A stretch of 64,000 bases of DNA from Microcoleus sp. bin48.metabat.b7b8b9.023 (GTDB lineage Bacteria; Cyanobacteriota; Cyanobacteriia; Cyanobacteriales; Microcoleaceae), in NCBI RefSeq assembly GCF_013299185.1, contig NZ_JAAFKG010000007.1, positions 1 to 64,000 on the forward strand. The letters are read 5' to 3'. Position 1 is the first letter of the stretch, and each line of letters begins with the position of its first letter. The notes under the pieces were generated by a model. That model saw only the letters and a list, made by a program, of their open reading frames with translations. It did not search any database and was not told where the DNA came from. A program made the position numbers and the translations under genes. Below are positions 1-8,904 of this stretch, piece after piece.

Positions 1-87
1 ACTGCATTGGACACAAATGTGATTTTGTTTTCCTTTCTTCTTGCCGTTTTTACGGATATGGGTTGATTTACATTCAGGGCATTGCAT
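1..87 (-). CDS. IS1-type transposase N-terminus (cut by window edge)
   Basis: Read on the minus strand from ATG at 85-87, the 29 codons give MQCPECKSTHIRKNGKKKGK followed by a second CxxC (CVQC). This is the N-terminal zinc finger typical of IS1-family InsA-like transposases in cyanobacteria. A CPEC pair, a basic stretch and a CVQC pair are visible. The rest lies outside the window, so it is unknown whether the element is intact. It is transcribed divergently from the broken IS4 transposase starting 44 bp away. Confidence 0.75.
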   Translation of the reverse strand, partial: MQCPECKSTHIRKNGKKKGKQNHICVQCS

Positions 88-130
88 AAATTATTCCTCC
101 TATTCATACTCTAACTCAGCAACGCCGTAA

Positions 131-1604
131 ATGTTAGATGCCATTTTTGAGAGATTTGTCAAGATCAGTCCTGTCAGCGTCATGGTACGAAGTTTAATGG
201 AACGAGTATTGAACGCAGAACAACTTGATGCAATATTTGAGAATCACGCCAGGAGCCAGTACACGAGAGAACTACTATTCTCCAGCGTCGTAGATTTAAT
301 GAGCCTGGTAGTTTGTGGCATCTATCCTTCAGTCAATGCTGCATATCGAGCCAAAGCATCGGAGCTTAATGTGAGTCGAACTGCTGTTTATAACAAACTT
401 AATGGCATCGAACTAGATGTGAGTGCTGCACTATTAAGAGAAACGGCTGCCTCTATGACTGATGTGATGCAATTTCTGGGAGATATAGCCTTTCTCAAAA
501 AGATGAGGTATGATTGACAGCTTATATAACCCTTAAATTAAGAGGGTTCTCTTCCCAACAACGTCCGCGAATATGAGAGCTAGATCCGCTATAGTTCACC
601 AAAGTTACTAGCTCCTTATCAAATCATAATCATTGATGGCAATTGTTTGGCTGCTACAGATCATCGTTTAGAAGTCCTGACGCCCTATGCAGCTAAAGCT
701 TTGCCGGCAAGTCTTTGGTGGTGCTTGACCCAGACTTGAAAATGGCGATTGATGTGTTTCCTTGTGAGGATGGTCACGCAAGGCGAACGTTCTTTATTTG
801 AGTCGGTATTGCAGCGGGTAAAACCTGGTGAATTATGGATTGCCGCAATATGTGTACTCAAGGGTTTCTATTTGGTATCTGTAACGCCTCTGCTGATTTT
901 TTGCTCCGAGAATATAAATCTGTGCCACAGGAAGCCATCAGTGAATTGGAATGCAAAGGCGATGTAGAAACAGGCTCTGTTTTTGAACAAACAGTTGCTC
1001 TAACTTATGAGGGTATCTGTTTAAAAGTACGACGGGTGGTATTGCGTTTGAAGAAAGTTACTTGTAATGGTGAGCGGGAAATTGCCATACTTACTAGCCT
1101 ACCTCAAGCTGTTCCCAGTGCGATCGATATTACTGATTTATACCGAGGATGTTGGAGTGTTGAAACTCTCTTTCAAATCGTAAATAAGAACTTTGAGGGC
1201 GAAATACAAACCTTGGATTATCCGAAAGCTGCTTTATTTTATTTTTGCCTCGAAGAAGGTTTCTTACAATATTTTAGCCGTTGTCCGAAGAGCTATCGGC
1301 AGTGTACATGGTGTCGGTAAAATTGAGTCGAGTCTTCCGAAATTCTACGAAAGTTGATGAAATTCAGGGGACTTATCGGGGTATGACGATCGCTACTGAA
1401 CCTGATAATTGGGCGTATATTCAGGCTTGGTCATTGTCTCAATTGGCCCAATTTCTATTGGATTTGGCCGGGCGAGTGAATTTAAAGTATTTCCTCAAGC
1501 AGCCACGCTCCCCCAAAAGGAATAAACCACTTTTGATCGTTGACTCAAATCACCGTCATCTTTCTACAGCAAGGCTTTTAGACCAGGATCGGCTGTCACC
1601 TTGA
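131..1604 (+). pseudogene. IS4-type DDE transposase, broken by a MITE and frameshifts
   Basis: Fragments of one transposase can be read in order. An N-terminal part (131-484) has the SVMVRSLMERVLNAEQLD region. After 594 comes a DDE-core part containing IIDGNCLAATDHRLEVL, then a part with DVFPCEDGHA and SLFESVLQRVKPGELWIA, then MCTQGFLFGI to YRGCWSVETLFQI, and finally VDEIQGTYRGM to HRHLSTARLL. A roughly 110-bp MITE interrupts it after Gly-Asp at 484. At least three frameshifts follow: near 700 (one base missing in the LPGKSLVVLDP region), near 840, and near 1250-1330. IS4 enzymes place catalytic Asp in the DGN and D-R segments and Glu in the YRxRWxIE segment; here that Glu segment reads YRGCWSVE. 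The copy cannot make functional transposase. Confidence 0.85.
484..593 (+). mobile_element. MITE family 1 copy, inserted in the IS4 transposase
   Basis: A 106-bp element (486-591) is flanked by TA on each side (484-485, 592-593). Its ends are imperfect inverted repeats of the type TATAGCctTTCTCA / TGAGAnCCGCTATA, and its body contains CCCAACAACGTCCGCGAAT. Removing the element and one TA restores the transposase frame across the junction (Gly-Asp-Ser-Ser-Pro-Lys-Leu-Leu-Ala-Pro). Other copies with closely similar sequence are at 42121, 46329 and 51906. No ORF lies inside, so it is non-autonomous. Confidence 0.85.
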
Positions 1605-1854
1605 CAGGGCTAGGGCGCCGGTTCAGTATCAGGAGTTGACACTCCTCGACATAGTATGTATGTTGATGTAGACCTTGGCCCGGAGTTGCATGAGGACAAA
1701 AAAATGGTTGGCGATCGCGATCTACTGTCGCCCTCATGCGATCGCCCCTACATAATACATATTTTGTTCTTTTTGTCAAAATATTCTACTGTACCGACGC
1801 TCTAGGTGCGCATTGCGCACCTTACAGGATAGAGGTTATCCTCCAAACTCTTTC
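1605..1854. other. Non-coding stretch with a short hairpin
   Basis: No convincing gene. A perfect 8-bp stem (AGGTGCGC-ATT-GCGCACCT, 1804-1822) lies 33 bp past the stop of the minus-strand UDP-glucose dehydrogenase. It could help end that transcript, but no clear U-run follows. Several HIP1-like GCGATCG sites are present. Confidence 0.4.
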
Positions 1855-3243
1855 TTATCTTCCAATCCCGACATATTGGAAACCAGCCGCTTCTAAAGCC
1901 TTCTTATCTAAGAAATTGCGGCCGTCAATCATCACCGCATGAGCCATCAATTTGCCCATTTTATCGTAATCTAAATTACGAAACTGTTCCCAGTCAGTCA
2001 CCAACACCAAAGCATCGCAACCGTCAGCCAATCTTTCCGCATCGGTTTCCACCAAAACTCCCGACAAACCGTGACGCATCCCAGTTTGAGAAACAATCGG
2101 ATCGTAAGCTTTAACTTTCGCTCCCAATCTGTTTAAATTCTCGATTAAATTCAGGGAAGGAGCATCCCGCAAATCATCAGTATCCGGCTTGAAAGTCAAA
2201 CCCAAAAGTCCGATTGTTTTACCTTTAAGAATCTTCAAAACTTGCTGCAACTTTTCAATCGCAATCGAGCGCTGGCGTTCGTTCACTTCCACCGCCGCTT
2301 TCAGCAAATGCGCTTCATATCCGTAATCGTCAGCAGTGTGAACTAAAGCCGAGACATCTTTAGGGAAACAAGAACCGCCCCAACCAATGCCAGCCTGCAA
2401 AAACTTACTACCAATTCGCGAATCTAAACCGATACCTTTCGCTACTTGGGTAACATCTGCACCGACTCGATCGCAAATATTAGCAACTTCATTAATAAAG
2501 CTAATCTTGGTAGCCAAAAAAGCATTAGCTGCGTACTTAATCATTTCTGCGGAACTGATGTCAGTCATCACCACAGGTACCACAGGCAAAGACGGATTTT
2601 CTGCAAACTTGCGATCGACAATTGGTGTGTATAATTGTAGCATCAGATCCATCGCCCGCTGAGAGTTGCTGCCCAGAACAATGCGATCGGGATTAAACGT
2701 ATCGAAAACAGCACAACCCTCGCGCAAAAACTCTGGATTGCTAACCACATCAAAATCAGCACCAATTTTTGCTGCTACTTCCTCACCCGTAGCGCCCTCA
2801 CCGCTTTGAGCTTTTTGACGTTCAGCCAAACCGTCTAATACAATCCTCCGCACCCAATCTCCCGAACCGATGGGTACAGTTGATTTGTTTACGATCACTT
2901 TGTAATCGCCGTCGAGGTGAGCGCCAATGCCGCGCGCCACCGCTTCCACGTAGCGAGTATCGCTTTCCCCAGTGGGCAAAGGAGGCGTCCCCACCGCAAT
3001 GAATAAAATCTGCCCATGAGCCACTCCTGCTGCTAAATCTGAAGTAAATTCTAAATTTCCCGATTGAGAAGCAGAGGACATTAATTCTGACAGTCCCGGT
3101 TCAAAAATAGGTGACTGTCCCGACTTCATTAATTTAACTTTTTCTTCGTTGTTGTCTACACAAATGACATGATGTCCGATGTGGGCCAAGCAAGTGCCGG
3201 TAACTAAGCCAACGTATCCTGTACCGATGACGCAAACACGCAT
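1855..3243 (-). CDS. ugd: UDP-glucose 6-dehydrogenase
   Basis: Oxidises UDP-glucose twice with NAD+ to UDP-glucuronate, the entry to acidic exopolysaccharide precursors; cytoplasmic. The 462-aa protein has the usual length. The N-terminal Rossmann motif GTGYVG is at residues 7-12, STVPIGSGD is near 120, and the catalytic cysteine sits in GGSCFPKD near residue 290. The C-terminal NAD/UDP-binding half contains LGLTFKPDTDD. Start is ATG at 3243. It is the promoter-distal member of a minus-strand series with a UDP-glucuronate decarboxylase (208 bp upstream, separated by repeats) and an epimerase. Its product is the direct substrate of the decarboxylase. Confidence 0.95.
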   Translation of the reverse strand: MRVCVIGTGYVGLVTGTCLAHIGHHVICVDNNEEKVKLMKSGQSPIFEPGLSELMSSASQSGNLEFTSDLAAGVAHGQILFIAVGTPPLPTGESDTRYVEAVARGIGAHLDGDYKVIVNKSTVPIGSGDWVRRIVLDGLAERQKAQSGEGATGEEVAAKIGADFDVVSNPEFLREGCAVFDTFNPDRIVLGSNSQRAMDLMLQLYTPIVDRKFAENPSLPVVPVVMTDISSAEMIKYAANAFLATKISFINEVANICDRVGADVTQVAKGIGLDSRIGSKFLQAGIGWGGSCFPKDVSALVHTADDYGYEAHLLKAAVEVNERQRSIAIEKLQQVLKILKGKTIGLLGLTFKPDTDDLRDAPSLNLIENLNRLGAKVKAYDPIVSQTGMRHGLSGVLVETDAERLADGCDALVLVTDWEQFRNLDYDKMGKLMAHAVMIDGRNFLDKKALEAAGFQYVGIGR

Positions 3244-3261
3244 AGAAATCTCCTCAAAGTT

Positions 3262-3400
3262 AGTTAATAGTTGACAGTTGACAGTTGACAGTTGACAGTT
3301 GATACTTGATACTTGATAGTTCTTATTAGTCAGATGGCAGATTGAGGAAGCAAAAGGGAATAGGGAATAGGGAATAGGGAATAGGGAAGAATGAAGAATG
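3262..3400. repeat. Heptamer short tandem repeats between ugd and uxs
   Basis: Two kinds of seven-base tandem repeat sit between the two sugar-nucleotide genes: TTGACAG units at about 3268-3302 and GGGAATA units at about 3356-3386, then AGAATGA units. Heptameric repeats of this kind (STRRs) are typical of filamentous cyanobacteria. No ORF or terminator is evident. The TTGACAG/CTGTCAA type recurs at 44190-44251, 50468-50500 and 61815-61848. Confidence 0.8.
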
Positions 3401-3450
3401 AAGAATTAAGAAGGAAAAATACTCCCCCTCTCTCCTCTCTCCCCCCTTCT

Positions 3451-4389
3451 CTACTTTTGGTTTCCCTCGATGCGATCGCGAAAATCTTTCACAGTTAACT
3501 CTAAACCTTTATCCAGCGGCACAGTTGGCTCCCAACCCAACCAGTTTTTAGCAAGAGTAATATCCGGTTGTCGCTGTTTTGGATCGTCTTGTGGCAGGGG
3601 TTTGAAGATGATTTCCGCCCCTGGATTAATCATATTTTGAATTTTCTGTGCTAACTCCAAGATAGTGTATTCGCCGGGATTCCCCAAATTCATCGGCCCG
3701 ATTTCGTTGCTATTCATCAACCGAATAAATCCTTCTACCAAATCAGAAACGTAGCAAAAACTCCGCGTTTGAGAACCGTCGCCGTACACAGTCAGAGGTT
3801 GATTTCGCAAAGCTTGCACAATAAAATTGCTCACAACTCGGCCGTCATTTTCCAACATTCTCGGGCCGTAGGTGTTGAAAATTCGTACTACTCGAATGTC
3901 TACCCCATTCTGTCTGTGATAATCAAAAGATAGCGTTTCAGCTACTCGCTTTCCTTCATCGTAACAACTGCGAATACCTATACAATTAACGTTGCCGCGA
4001 TAGTCTTCTGTTTGGGGGTGTACGTCAGGATCGCCGTAAACTTCTGATGTGGAAGCCAGAAAAAATCTGGCCTTCACCCGTTTCGCCAATCCCAACATAT
4101 TCATCGTGCCGATGACGTTTGTTTTAATTGTCTTGACAGGATTGTACTGATAGTGTATGGGGGAAGCTGGACAGGCCAGATGGTAAATCTGATCTACCTC
4201 TAACCGAATGGGTTCCGTGATGTCGTGGCGGATCAGCTCAAAATAGGGGTTGTCCATCCATTTGAGGATATTGCGCTTAGTCCCGGTGTAAAAGTTATCC
4301 AGGCAGACTACCTCGTGTCCTTGGGCCATTAAGCGATCGATCAGATGGGAACCGATAAAACCCGCACCGCCTGTGACTAAAATTCTCAT
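3451..4389 (-). CDS. UDP-glucuronate decarboxylase (UDP-xylose synthase)
   Basis: Extended short-chain dehydrogenase/reductase family; converts UDP-glucuronate to UDP-xylose (or the 4-keto intermediate) with bound NAD+. The 312-aa protein starts [20 protein letters not shown] (Gly-rich NAD site at 7-13). It carries the catalytic Ser/Thr segment LASTSEVYG near 113 and the YxxxK-type motif SCYDEGKR near 142-149. The segment RPNTYGPRM-like [11 protein letters not shown] and a UDP-binding GDGSQTRSF follow. [20 protein letters not shown] is characteristic of UXS-type enzymes. It lies upstream of ugd on the same strand, so substrate and product enzymes are neighbours. Confidence 0.9.
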   Translation of the reverse strand: MRILVTGGAGFIGSHLIDRLMAQGHEVVCLDNFYTGTKRNILKWMDNPYFELIRHDITEPIRLEVDQIYHLACPASPIHYQYNPVKTIKTNVIGTMNMLGLAKRVKARFFLASTSEVYGDPDVHPQTEDYRGNVNCIGIRSCYDEGKRVAETLSFDYHRQNGVDIRVVRIFNTYGPRMLENDGRVVSNFIVQALRNQPLTVYGDGSQTRSFCYVSDLVEGFIRLMNSNEIGPMNLGNPGEYTILELAQKIQNMINPGAEIIFKPLPQDDPKQRQPDITLAKNWLGWEPTVPLDKGLELTVKDFRDRIEGNQK

Positions 4390-4729
4390 GGGGGAAACTG
4401 CCGTTCTGTTTAGAGGGTAAGACTGTGGTACAACAATTCAGTCGATCGAATCAAACTTGTTAATACAATAACAAAATATCGATCGACAATGTAAAGACTT
4501 ATCCGCAACCTGGATCAAATCTTTAATTAACTTAGCATTGTCAGAATATATGCAACAGATTGCGATCTAGACTGGAGCTAACCTAGTTAATTTTACTTAC
4601 ACTTCTATAATTCCGAAAAAATACTGTTGACATTATCTGCAAAGTGATAGTATAATTGTATCTTAATTTTTAGTTAGAAAACGAAAGATCAAGTGCTTAC
4701 TATAAACTTAATAAGGACTAAAGTCCTGA
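4390..4729. other. Intergenic region with a 3'-end copy of the AAGTCC repeat
   Basis: No gene is visible in this AT-rich stretch, which should hold the promoter for the uxs-ugd pair. At about 4706-4741 is one copy of the dispersed repeat that reads GTTTGTAGTCAGGACTTTAG on the minus strand. It supplies the stop codon of the aminotransferase remnant next door. Confidence 0.5.
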
Positions 4730-5387
4730 CTACAAACCTAATATCGCGCTGGTGACTCGTTCTAAATCTTCTTCAGTTAAATTTGAGCCGGAAGGCAAGC
4801 AAAGACCGTACTCAAATAACTCTTCAGCAACTTCGCCTCCGATACATTCACAATCAGCAAATACTGGCTGCAAATGCAAAGGTTTCCAAACCGGACGTGC
4901 TTCTATTTTTTGTTTGGCAAGTGCGAGGCGAACTTGTTCTCTATCCGCTAGGGTCAATATCGGCACTTTGGCCCTAGAGGTTTACGATCGCCACAGCTTT
5001 CGGTAACTTTCCTAATTTTGCTCGTTTGTCCAGGGCTTCTCGCAATAAATCTGGATTCATGTTCCATGTAGTGCGATCGCTATCAATGAAAACAGGTTTT
5101 GCGCCTAAATAAGTAATGGGACTAGCCGTCGCAATAAACGTCAGAGTCGAGCAAAAAACTTCATCGCCTGGACTGACACCAATTAATTGTAGAGCTAAAT
5201 GTAAAGCCGCAGTGCCCGAACTCAGAGCAGCCGCGTGACTAGAACCGACAATATGGCAGAATTCCCGCTCGAAAGCATCGACATGGGGGCCGACGGGGGC
5301 GATCCAGTTGGTGTCAAAGGCTTCTTGGGCAAACTTTTGTTCGAGTTCACCCATGTGCAGAGTTGAAAAGAGGATTTGTTTAGTCAT
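4730..5387 (-). pseudogene. DegT/DnrJ/EryC1/StrS aminotransferase, internally deleted
   Basis: The N-terminal 137 codons (4974-5387) match the start of PLP-dependent sugar aminotransferases: an ASSHAAALSSGTAALHLAL-like segment (SSHAAALSSGTAALHLALQL), GDEVFCSTLTFIATASPI and KPVFIDSDRTTWNMNP. They end at KAVAIVNL followed by a stop. The C-terminal end of the family (PILTLADREQVRLALAKQKI, ARPVWKPLHLQPVF, GLCLPSGSNLTEEDLERV) is present at 4730-4966. About 150-200 residues between them are missing, including the catalytic lysine. The original enzyme probably made an amino sugar nucleotide in the exopolysaccharide locus. The remnant's stop codon comes from a dispersed repeat. Confidence 0.85.
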
Positions 5388-5553
5388 ATTATCTAAATTA
5401 TTTTATGCTTTGCTGCCAACGGTGACTTGGTATAAGGTGCGGATCTGTGAGATTGTTGGTTTTTATTGAGGGATTGTTTATTTATTATCCACACCCTACG
5501 AATAATTTTGCAACAATTATGAAAATTGGTATAACTCCACCAAAAAAACATCA

Positions 5554-5578
5554 CACCGAGAAACCGGGTTTCTCGGTG
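5554..5578. repeat. Compact CCGGGTTTC hairpin
   Basis: Perfect 12-bp arms CACCGAGAAACC and GGTTTCTCGGTG around a single G. Its core GAAACCGGGTTTC is shared with the longer AGAAACCGGGTTTTT palindromes found across the window (11629, 11722, 11836, 12670, 39933, 40017). Confidence 0.7.
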
Positions 5579-5615
5579 CGATCATATCCAGTAGTTTCAT
5601 CCCTCATTGGATTTG

Positions 5616-5744
5616 ATATAGCAATCCTAAATCATTTGCACAATTGTTGTAGGGCTCGAACCACGTTCGGTTGCCCGATAGATAGGGTAGGCAAAGAAAG
5701 GCACTACCCTACAAATTTATCTTAATTATTTAGGATTGCTATAT
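5616..5744. mobile_element. MITE family 2 (TATAGCAATCCTAAAT ends)
   Basis: The ends ATATAGCAATCCTAAAT and ATTTAGGATTGCTATAT are inverted repeats about 17 bp long, 129 bp apart. Inner arms GTAGGG and CCCTAC suggest a nested hairpin. No coding capacity. A solo end of the same family sits at 60568-60585 just before a glutathione transferase gene, and a weaker pair is at 26122-26243. Confidence 0.75.
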
Positions 5745-5762
5745 GAGTAAGTTAAGCACACT

Positions 5763-6710
5763 CTAACCGTACAAAGACTGTACCCATTCCCATTCTTGCT
5801 TCAACCCTTCCTTCAAAGAAACCTGGGGCTGGTATCCCAAGATTTTCTGAGCTTTCGATGCGTCAGCGCTAGTATCTCGCGCATCTCCTTTGCTCGATTC
5901 TAGGTAATTGATGCGAATCGGGCGATCGACAATGCTTTCCATCGTCTGAATAACTTCTGCCAAAGCAACTCGACTTCCCCCTCCAATATTAAATATTTCC
6001 CCGACAGATTCCGGCACTTTAGCGGCAGTTAAATTAGCGGCAACGCAATCGCTGATAAATGTAAAATCTCGCGTTTGCAGTCCGTCTCCGTAAATTGAAA
6101 TCGCTTCACCGCGCAAAATTGACTTAAAAAATATGTGAAATGCCATATCGGGACGCTGGCGAGGCCCGTAAACAGTGAAATAGCGTAGCATGGTTGCGGG
6201 AACGCCAAAATTGTGATGATAAAGCGAACACAAACGTTCAGCGGCTAATTTGGTAATTCCGTAGGGAGAAACTGGTTGAGGGCAGGCAGTTTCGGAAGTA
6301 GGAAAAGTTTCAGCATTGCCGTACACAGAAGAAGACGAAGCCAATACAAACTTTTTCAGTTGCGGTGCATCTTTTGCGGCTTCTAAGAGTACCTGAGTTG
6401 CATTAATATTGCGTTCCGTATAGCTGCGAAAACCGTCTCCCCAACTAGCACGAACTCCTGCTTGGGCTGCTTGGTGGTAAATGACTTCGGTATTGGCTAA
6501 GAGCGGTTTCCAATCCAAAGATAAGATATTGCCCTCAATTAGTTGAAAATTCGGATGTTTTTCAAAATGAGCAAGATTTTTTCTCTTCAATTCGGGATTG
6601 TAGTAATCGTTGACTTCATCCACACCGATTACTTGTTCACCTTGGTTTAAAAGAGTTTCGACTAAGTTAGAGCCGATAAAACCTGCCGCGCCTGTAACAA
6701 TATTACTCAT
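5763..6710 (-). CDS. NAD-dependent epimerase, probably UDP-glucuronate 4-epimerase
   Basis: Extended SDR enzyme of 315 aa. The NAD motif GAAGFIGSN is at residues 7-15. VIYHQAAQAGVRASW near 76-90 is typical of UDP-glucuronate/UDP-glucose 4-epimerases. SSSSVYGN near 125 and the catalytic SPYGITKLAAE (YxxxK) near 149-159 follow, then RYFTVYGPRQRPDMAF. The AGVR-W segment and RQRPDMA favour a uronate epimerase, which would give UDP-galacturonate from the Ugd product, but a neutral-sugar specificity is not excluded. It is the first intact gene of the minus-strand sugar-nucleotide series. Confidence 0.85.
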   Translation of the reverse strand: MSNIVTGAAGFIGSNLVETLLNQGEQVIGVDEVNDYYNPELKRKNLAHFEKHPNFQLIEGNILSLDWKPLLANTEVIYHQAAQAGVRASWGDGFRSYTERNINATQVLLEAAKDAPQLKKFVLASSSSVYGNAETFPTSETACPQPVSPYGITKLAAERLCSLYHHNFGVPATMLRYFTVYGPRQRPDMAFHIFFKSILRGEAISIYGDGLQTRDFTFISDCVAANLTAAKVPESVGEIFNIGGGSRVALAEVIQTMESIVDRPIRINYLESSKGDARDTSADASKAQKILGYQPQVSLKEGLKQEWEWVQSLYG

Positions 6711-6887
6711 GGGTTGATTGTTGATTGTTGATTGTTGACTTCAGCATATAAAGCCTCGTATTGCTTTCAGGATATGTGGCAGGTCATAATTAACCATACA
6801 TATTTTCTCGTCCGCGCTTGCTCATATGTTGAGCTTCCTCTGGATGGTCTAAAATCTATGCCATTGCTGTGCTATTCCGTTGATATC

Positions 6888-7383
6888 TCACAACTTTACC
6901 AGCAAACCATTGCCATTTTCTAATAAATCACGAGTGCCTCGAATTTCTATACCGATGACGGGAACTTCGATGCAGAAAGATTCCATGACGCAATTAGAAA
7001 GCCCTTCTTGAGAAGAAGCAATCAGAGTAGCTACTGAGGCACGAATCAAAATGGGGATATCTTGTCGCAAGCCCAAAAAATGTACTTGCTTTTGAATTCC
7101 TAATTCTGATGCTAGTTCTCGCATTTCCTCCAAAATTATGCCATCTCCGACCAAAGCTAAGTGTACTTGAGGTCGAGCTAGTTGGGCAAATGCCTTGAAA
7201 ATATTGCCAGGGCGCTTGCGGGGAATAAATTGAACCACCGACAAGAATAAAGGGTTTTCCTACCCTAGTCATGGGCTGGAGATGAAACATCGGGGGCAAC
7301 GACGGGGGATTGCCTGTAGGAAATGCTAGAAATAGAGTTGCTGAGTTTTTGCCACCTGTACCAGTTGGGTCAGTATTGTGCAA
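6888..7383 (-). pseudogene. GT4-type glycosyltransferase fragment
   Basis: The minus strand encodes a piece of a group 1 (GT4) glycosyltransferase. It has SVVQFIPRKRPGNIFKAFAQ, VHLALVGDGIILEEM, VHFLGLRQDIPILIRAS and ASSQEGLSNCVMESFC with the conserved E..S...ME pattern of the nucleotide-sugar site. The reading ends at a stop right after DLLENGNGLLVKL, where the family normally continues about 40 residues. Upstream (7250-7383) related coding continues in another frame (LFLAFPTGNPPSLPPMFHL). Both ends are lost, so it is a relic of the exopolysaccharide locus. Confidence 0.7.
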
Positions 7384-7475
7384 AAAGTGCGTGCGATCGC
7401 ATATCTGATTTGGTTTAGGCTAAGACAGAAAGGGCGATCGATCTAATGCCTGAAGTGCGATCGCCCGATCGACCT

Positions 7476-7703
7476 CTAGTGGCTTTCGGTACTCCTAGGA
7501 ACAGCCTCTAGATTGGCATCAGCATTAAACACAATGACAAAGTGAGCATTGGGGATTAACTGTCGGATAATCCGCAGATGGCCGTCAGCATCAGAATGCC
7601 TGAAAAACTGGGCTACAGTTATTCGCTGCATATTGGGCAGCAAACGAACTATCAGCCACCTGTTGAGGCGGTCTTTATAGGGCATAATTAACATGGTCTC
7701 CAT
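7476..7703 (-). CDS. Small hypothetical protein (75 aa)
   Basis: Function not recognised. The 75-aa reading frame MPYKDRLNRWLIVRLLPNMQ, then RITVAQFFRHSDADGHLRII and VIVFNADANLEAVP looks protein-like and resembles small hypothetical proteins I associate with oscillatorian cyanobacteria. ATG at 7703 is the first of three in-frame ATGs (residues 1, 4, 7) and the true start is uncertain. No signal peptide or membrane segment. It stands alone between the glycosyltransferase relic and the XRE regulator. Confidence 0.55.
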   Translation of the reverse strand: METMLIMPYKDRLNRWLIVRLLPNMQRITVAQFFRHSDADGHLRIIRQLIPNAHFVIVFNADANLEAVPRSTESH

Positions 7704-7826
7704 TTAGTGTTGGATTTGTCTGCACGGAAATGGTCGCCAAAGCCAGTTCAATGCTTGTCGAGGGCGCGGACTGGCTTTTGACTTTTTTTCAGACTTTGTG
7801 TCTGTATCTAGATTAAGGCATCGACT

Positions 7827-7862
7827 ACATATAGTCAACTGAATACATATAGTTAACTGAAT
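7827..7862 (+). promoter_or_regulatory. Tandem 18-bp operator-like repeat upstream of the XRE gene
   Basis: Two directly adjacent 18-bp copies, ACATATAGTCAACTGAAT and ACATATAGTTAACTGAAT, differ at one base and end 17 bp before the ATG of the small HTH gene. The second contains a palindromic GTTAAC core. Position and tandem layout suit an autoregulatory binding site for the encoded HTH protein, which is an inference. Confidence 0.5.
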
Positions 7863-7879
7863 TAAGTACGGGACAGATA

Positions 7880-8077
7880 ATGACGCTGGGGCAAAAGCTA
7901 AGAGAAAGACGTGAAAGTCTAGGTTTAACTCGGATACAAGTGGCTAGGGCGTGCAATGTTGTGGAATCCACGGTAATCAACTGGGAGACTGACAGACACG
8001 TACCCAAGCTTTACCCAGTACAGATGAAGGCGCTGTGTGATTTGCTGAAATTCTCGATCGAAGATTTGGTGGAGTAG
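7880..8077 (+). CDS. Small XRE-family HTH regulator
   Basis: 65-aa protein consisting of one Cro/C1-type helix-turn-helix: LGQKLRERRESLGLTRIQVA, CNVVESTVINWETDRHVPKL and LCDLLKFSIEDLVE. Such single-domain proteins bind operator DNA as dimers and often act as antitoxins or autorepressors. A tandem 18-bp repeat lies just upstream. ParD/ParE follow in the same orientation about 160 bp later, with HIP1-like sites between. Confidence 0.85.
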   Translation: MTLGQKLRERRESLGLTRIQVARACNVVESTVINWETDRHVPKLYPVQMKALCDLLKFSIEDLVE

Positions 8078-8234
8078 TCTGGGGAGTTGCAGCGGGTGGG
8101 TTGGGCGATCGCACTTTTGGCAGTAAGGGCGATCGCACTTCATTTTAGCTAAGCCTGCTAAAAAGTAAGGATTAAACTGTGCAACTGATATGAAAAGCGG
8201 TATCATAAAATTATCGATAGCTGAGCAAATTGTG

Positions 8235-8519
8235 ATGAATATATCTTTGACTCCAGAACTCGAACGGTTAATCCAAGAACAGGTAAAAAAAGGTAGATAT
8301 TCCTCAGTGAGTGAGATGGTAGGGGAATCTTTACGGTTGTTGTGGGAGCGCGATCGCATTCGAGAGAAACGTGTTGCTGAGTTGAGACAAAAAATTCAGG
8401 TAGGAATAGAAGAATTAAATCGCGGTGAAGGGATTGATGGCGAAGAAGTATTTGATGAAATCGAGGTAGATATCTGTCGAATAGAAGCTCAAATGCAAGC
8501 AATAGAGGAAGTTAGATAA
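8235..8519 (+). CDS. parD: ParD-like antitoxin
   Basis: 94-aa ribbon-helix-helix antitoxin: MNISLTPELERLIQEQVKKG, then RYSSVSEMVGESLRLLWERD, the classic ParD N-terminal strand and helices, followed by a charged C-terminal toxin-binding tail. I chose the ATG at 8235 because it gives the canonical ParD N-terminus; an in-frame ATG at 8190 adds 15 unrelated residues. The stop TAA overlaps the toxin ATG by one base (TAATG), showing translational coupling. The family represses its own operon. Confidence 0.85.
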   Translation: MNISLTPELERLIQEQVKKGRYSSVSEMVGESLRLLWERDRIREKRVAELRQKIQVGIEELNRGEGIDGEEVFDEIEVDICRIEAQMQAIEEVR

Positions 8520-8824
8520 TGGCTGGGTATATTTTAGCACCTTCAGCAAAGCGTGATATGAAGGAGATTGCAGGCTATATTGCCCAGTTTAACCCCGATT
8601 CTGCTAGGAGACTCACACAAGCGATTAAGCAGCAGTGCAAATTGTTGGCTAATTTTCCAAACATGGGGCGAAATCAGGATGATTTTGAGTCGGGATTGCA
8701 GAGTTTTCCGGTAGAAAATTACTTGATATTTTATCGGGCTGTTGGTGAGGGAGTTGAAATTGTGCGGGTGTTGAGTGGCTATCAAGATTTAGAAGCAATT
8801 TTTTATGGTGATGAAGGAAAGTAA
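8519..8824 (+). CDS. parE: ParE/RelE-superfamily toxin
   Basis: 101-aa protein of the ParE group: YILAPSAKRDMKEIAGYIAQ, then NFPNMGRNQDDFESGLQSFP, ENYLIFYRAVGEGVEIVRVL and SGYQDLEAIF. The helix-strand order and the conserved Y-I-F-Y-R segment followed by IVRVLSG fit ParE toxins, which poison DNA gyrase; RelE-like mRNA cleavage is less likely because the catalytic basic residues are not obvious. It begins one base inside the parD stop. Confidence 0.85.
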   Translation: MAGYILAPSAKRDMKEIAGYIAQFNPDSARRLTQAIKQQCKLLANFPNMGRNQDDFESGLQSFPVENYLIFYRAVGEGVEIVRVLSGYQDLEAIFYGDEGK

Positions 8825-8904
8825 GTTGCATATTCATTCAGTGGGTGAGGGTGAGCTTATTGAACCTGTTTCGAGCTTTTAATTCTAGTTCACACTAATG
8901 TTAA

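Larger units (their letters stand above)
5388..5762. other. Intergenic region holding a hairpin and a MITE
   Basis: No gene. It contains the compact hairpin at 5554-5578 and the MITE at 5616-5744, which are listed separately. The rest is AT-rich. Confidence 0.5.
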
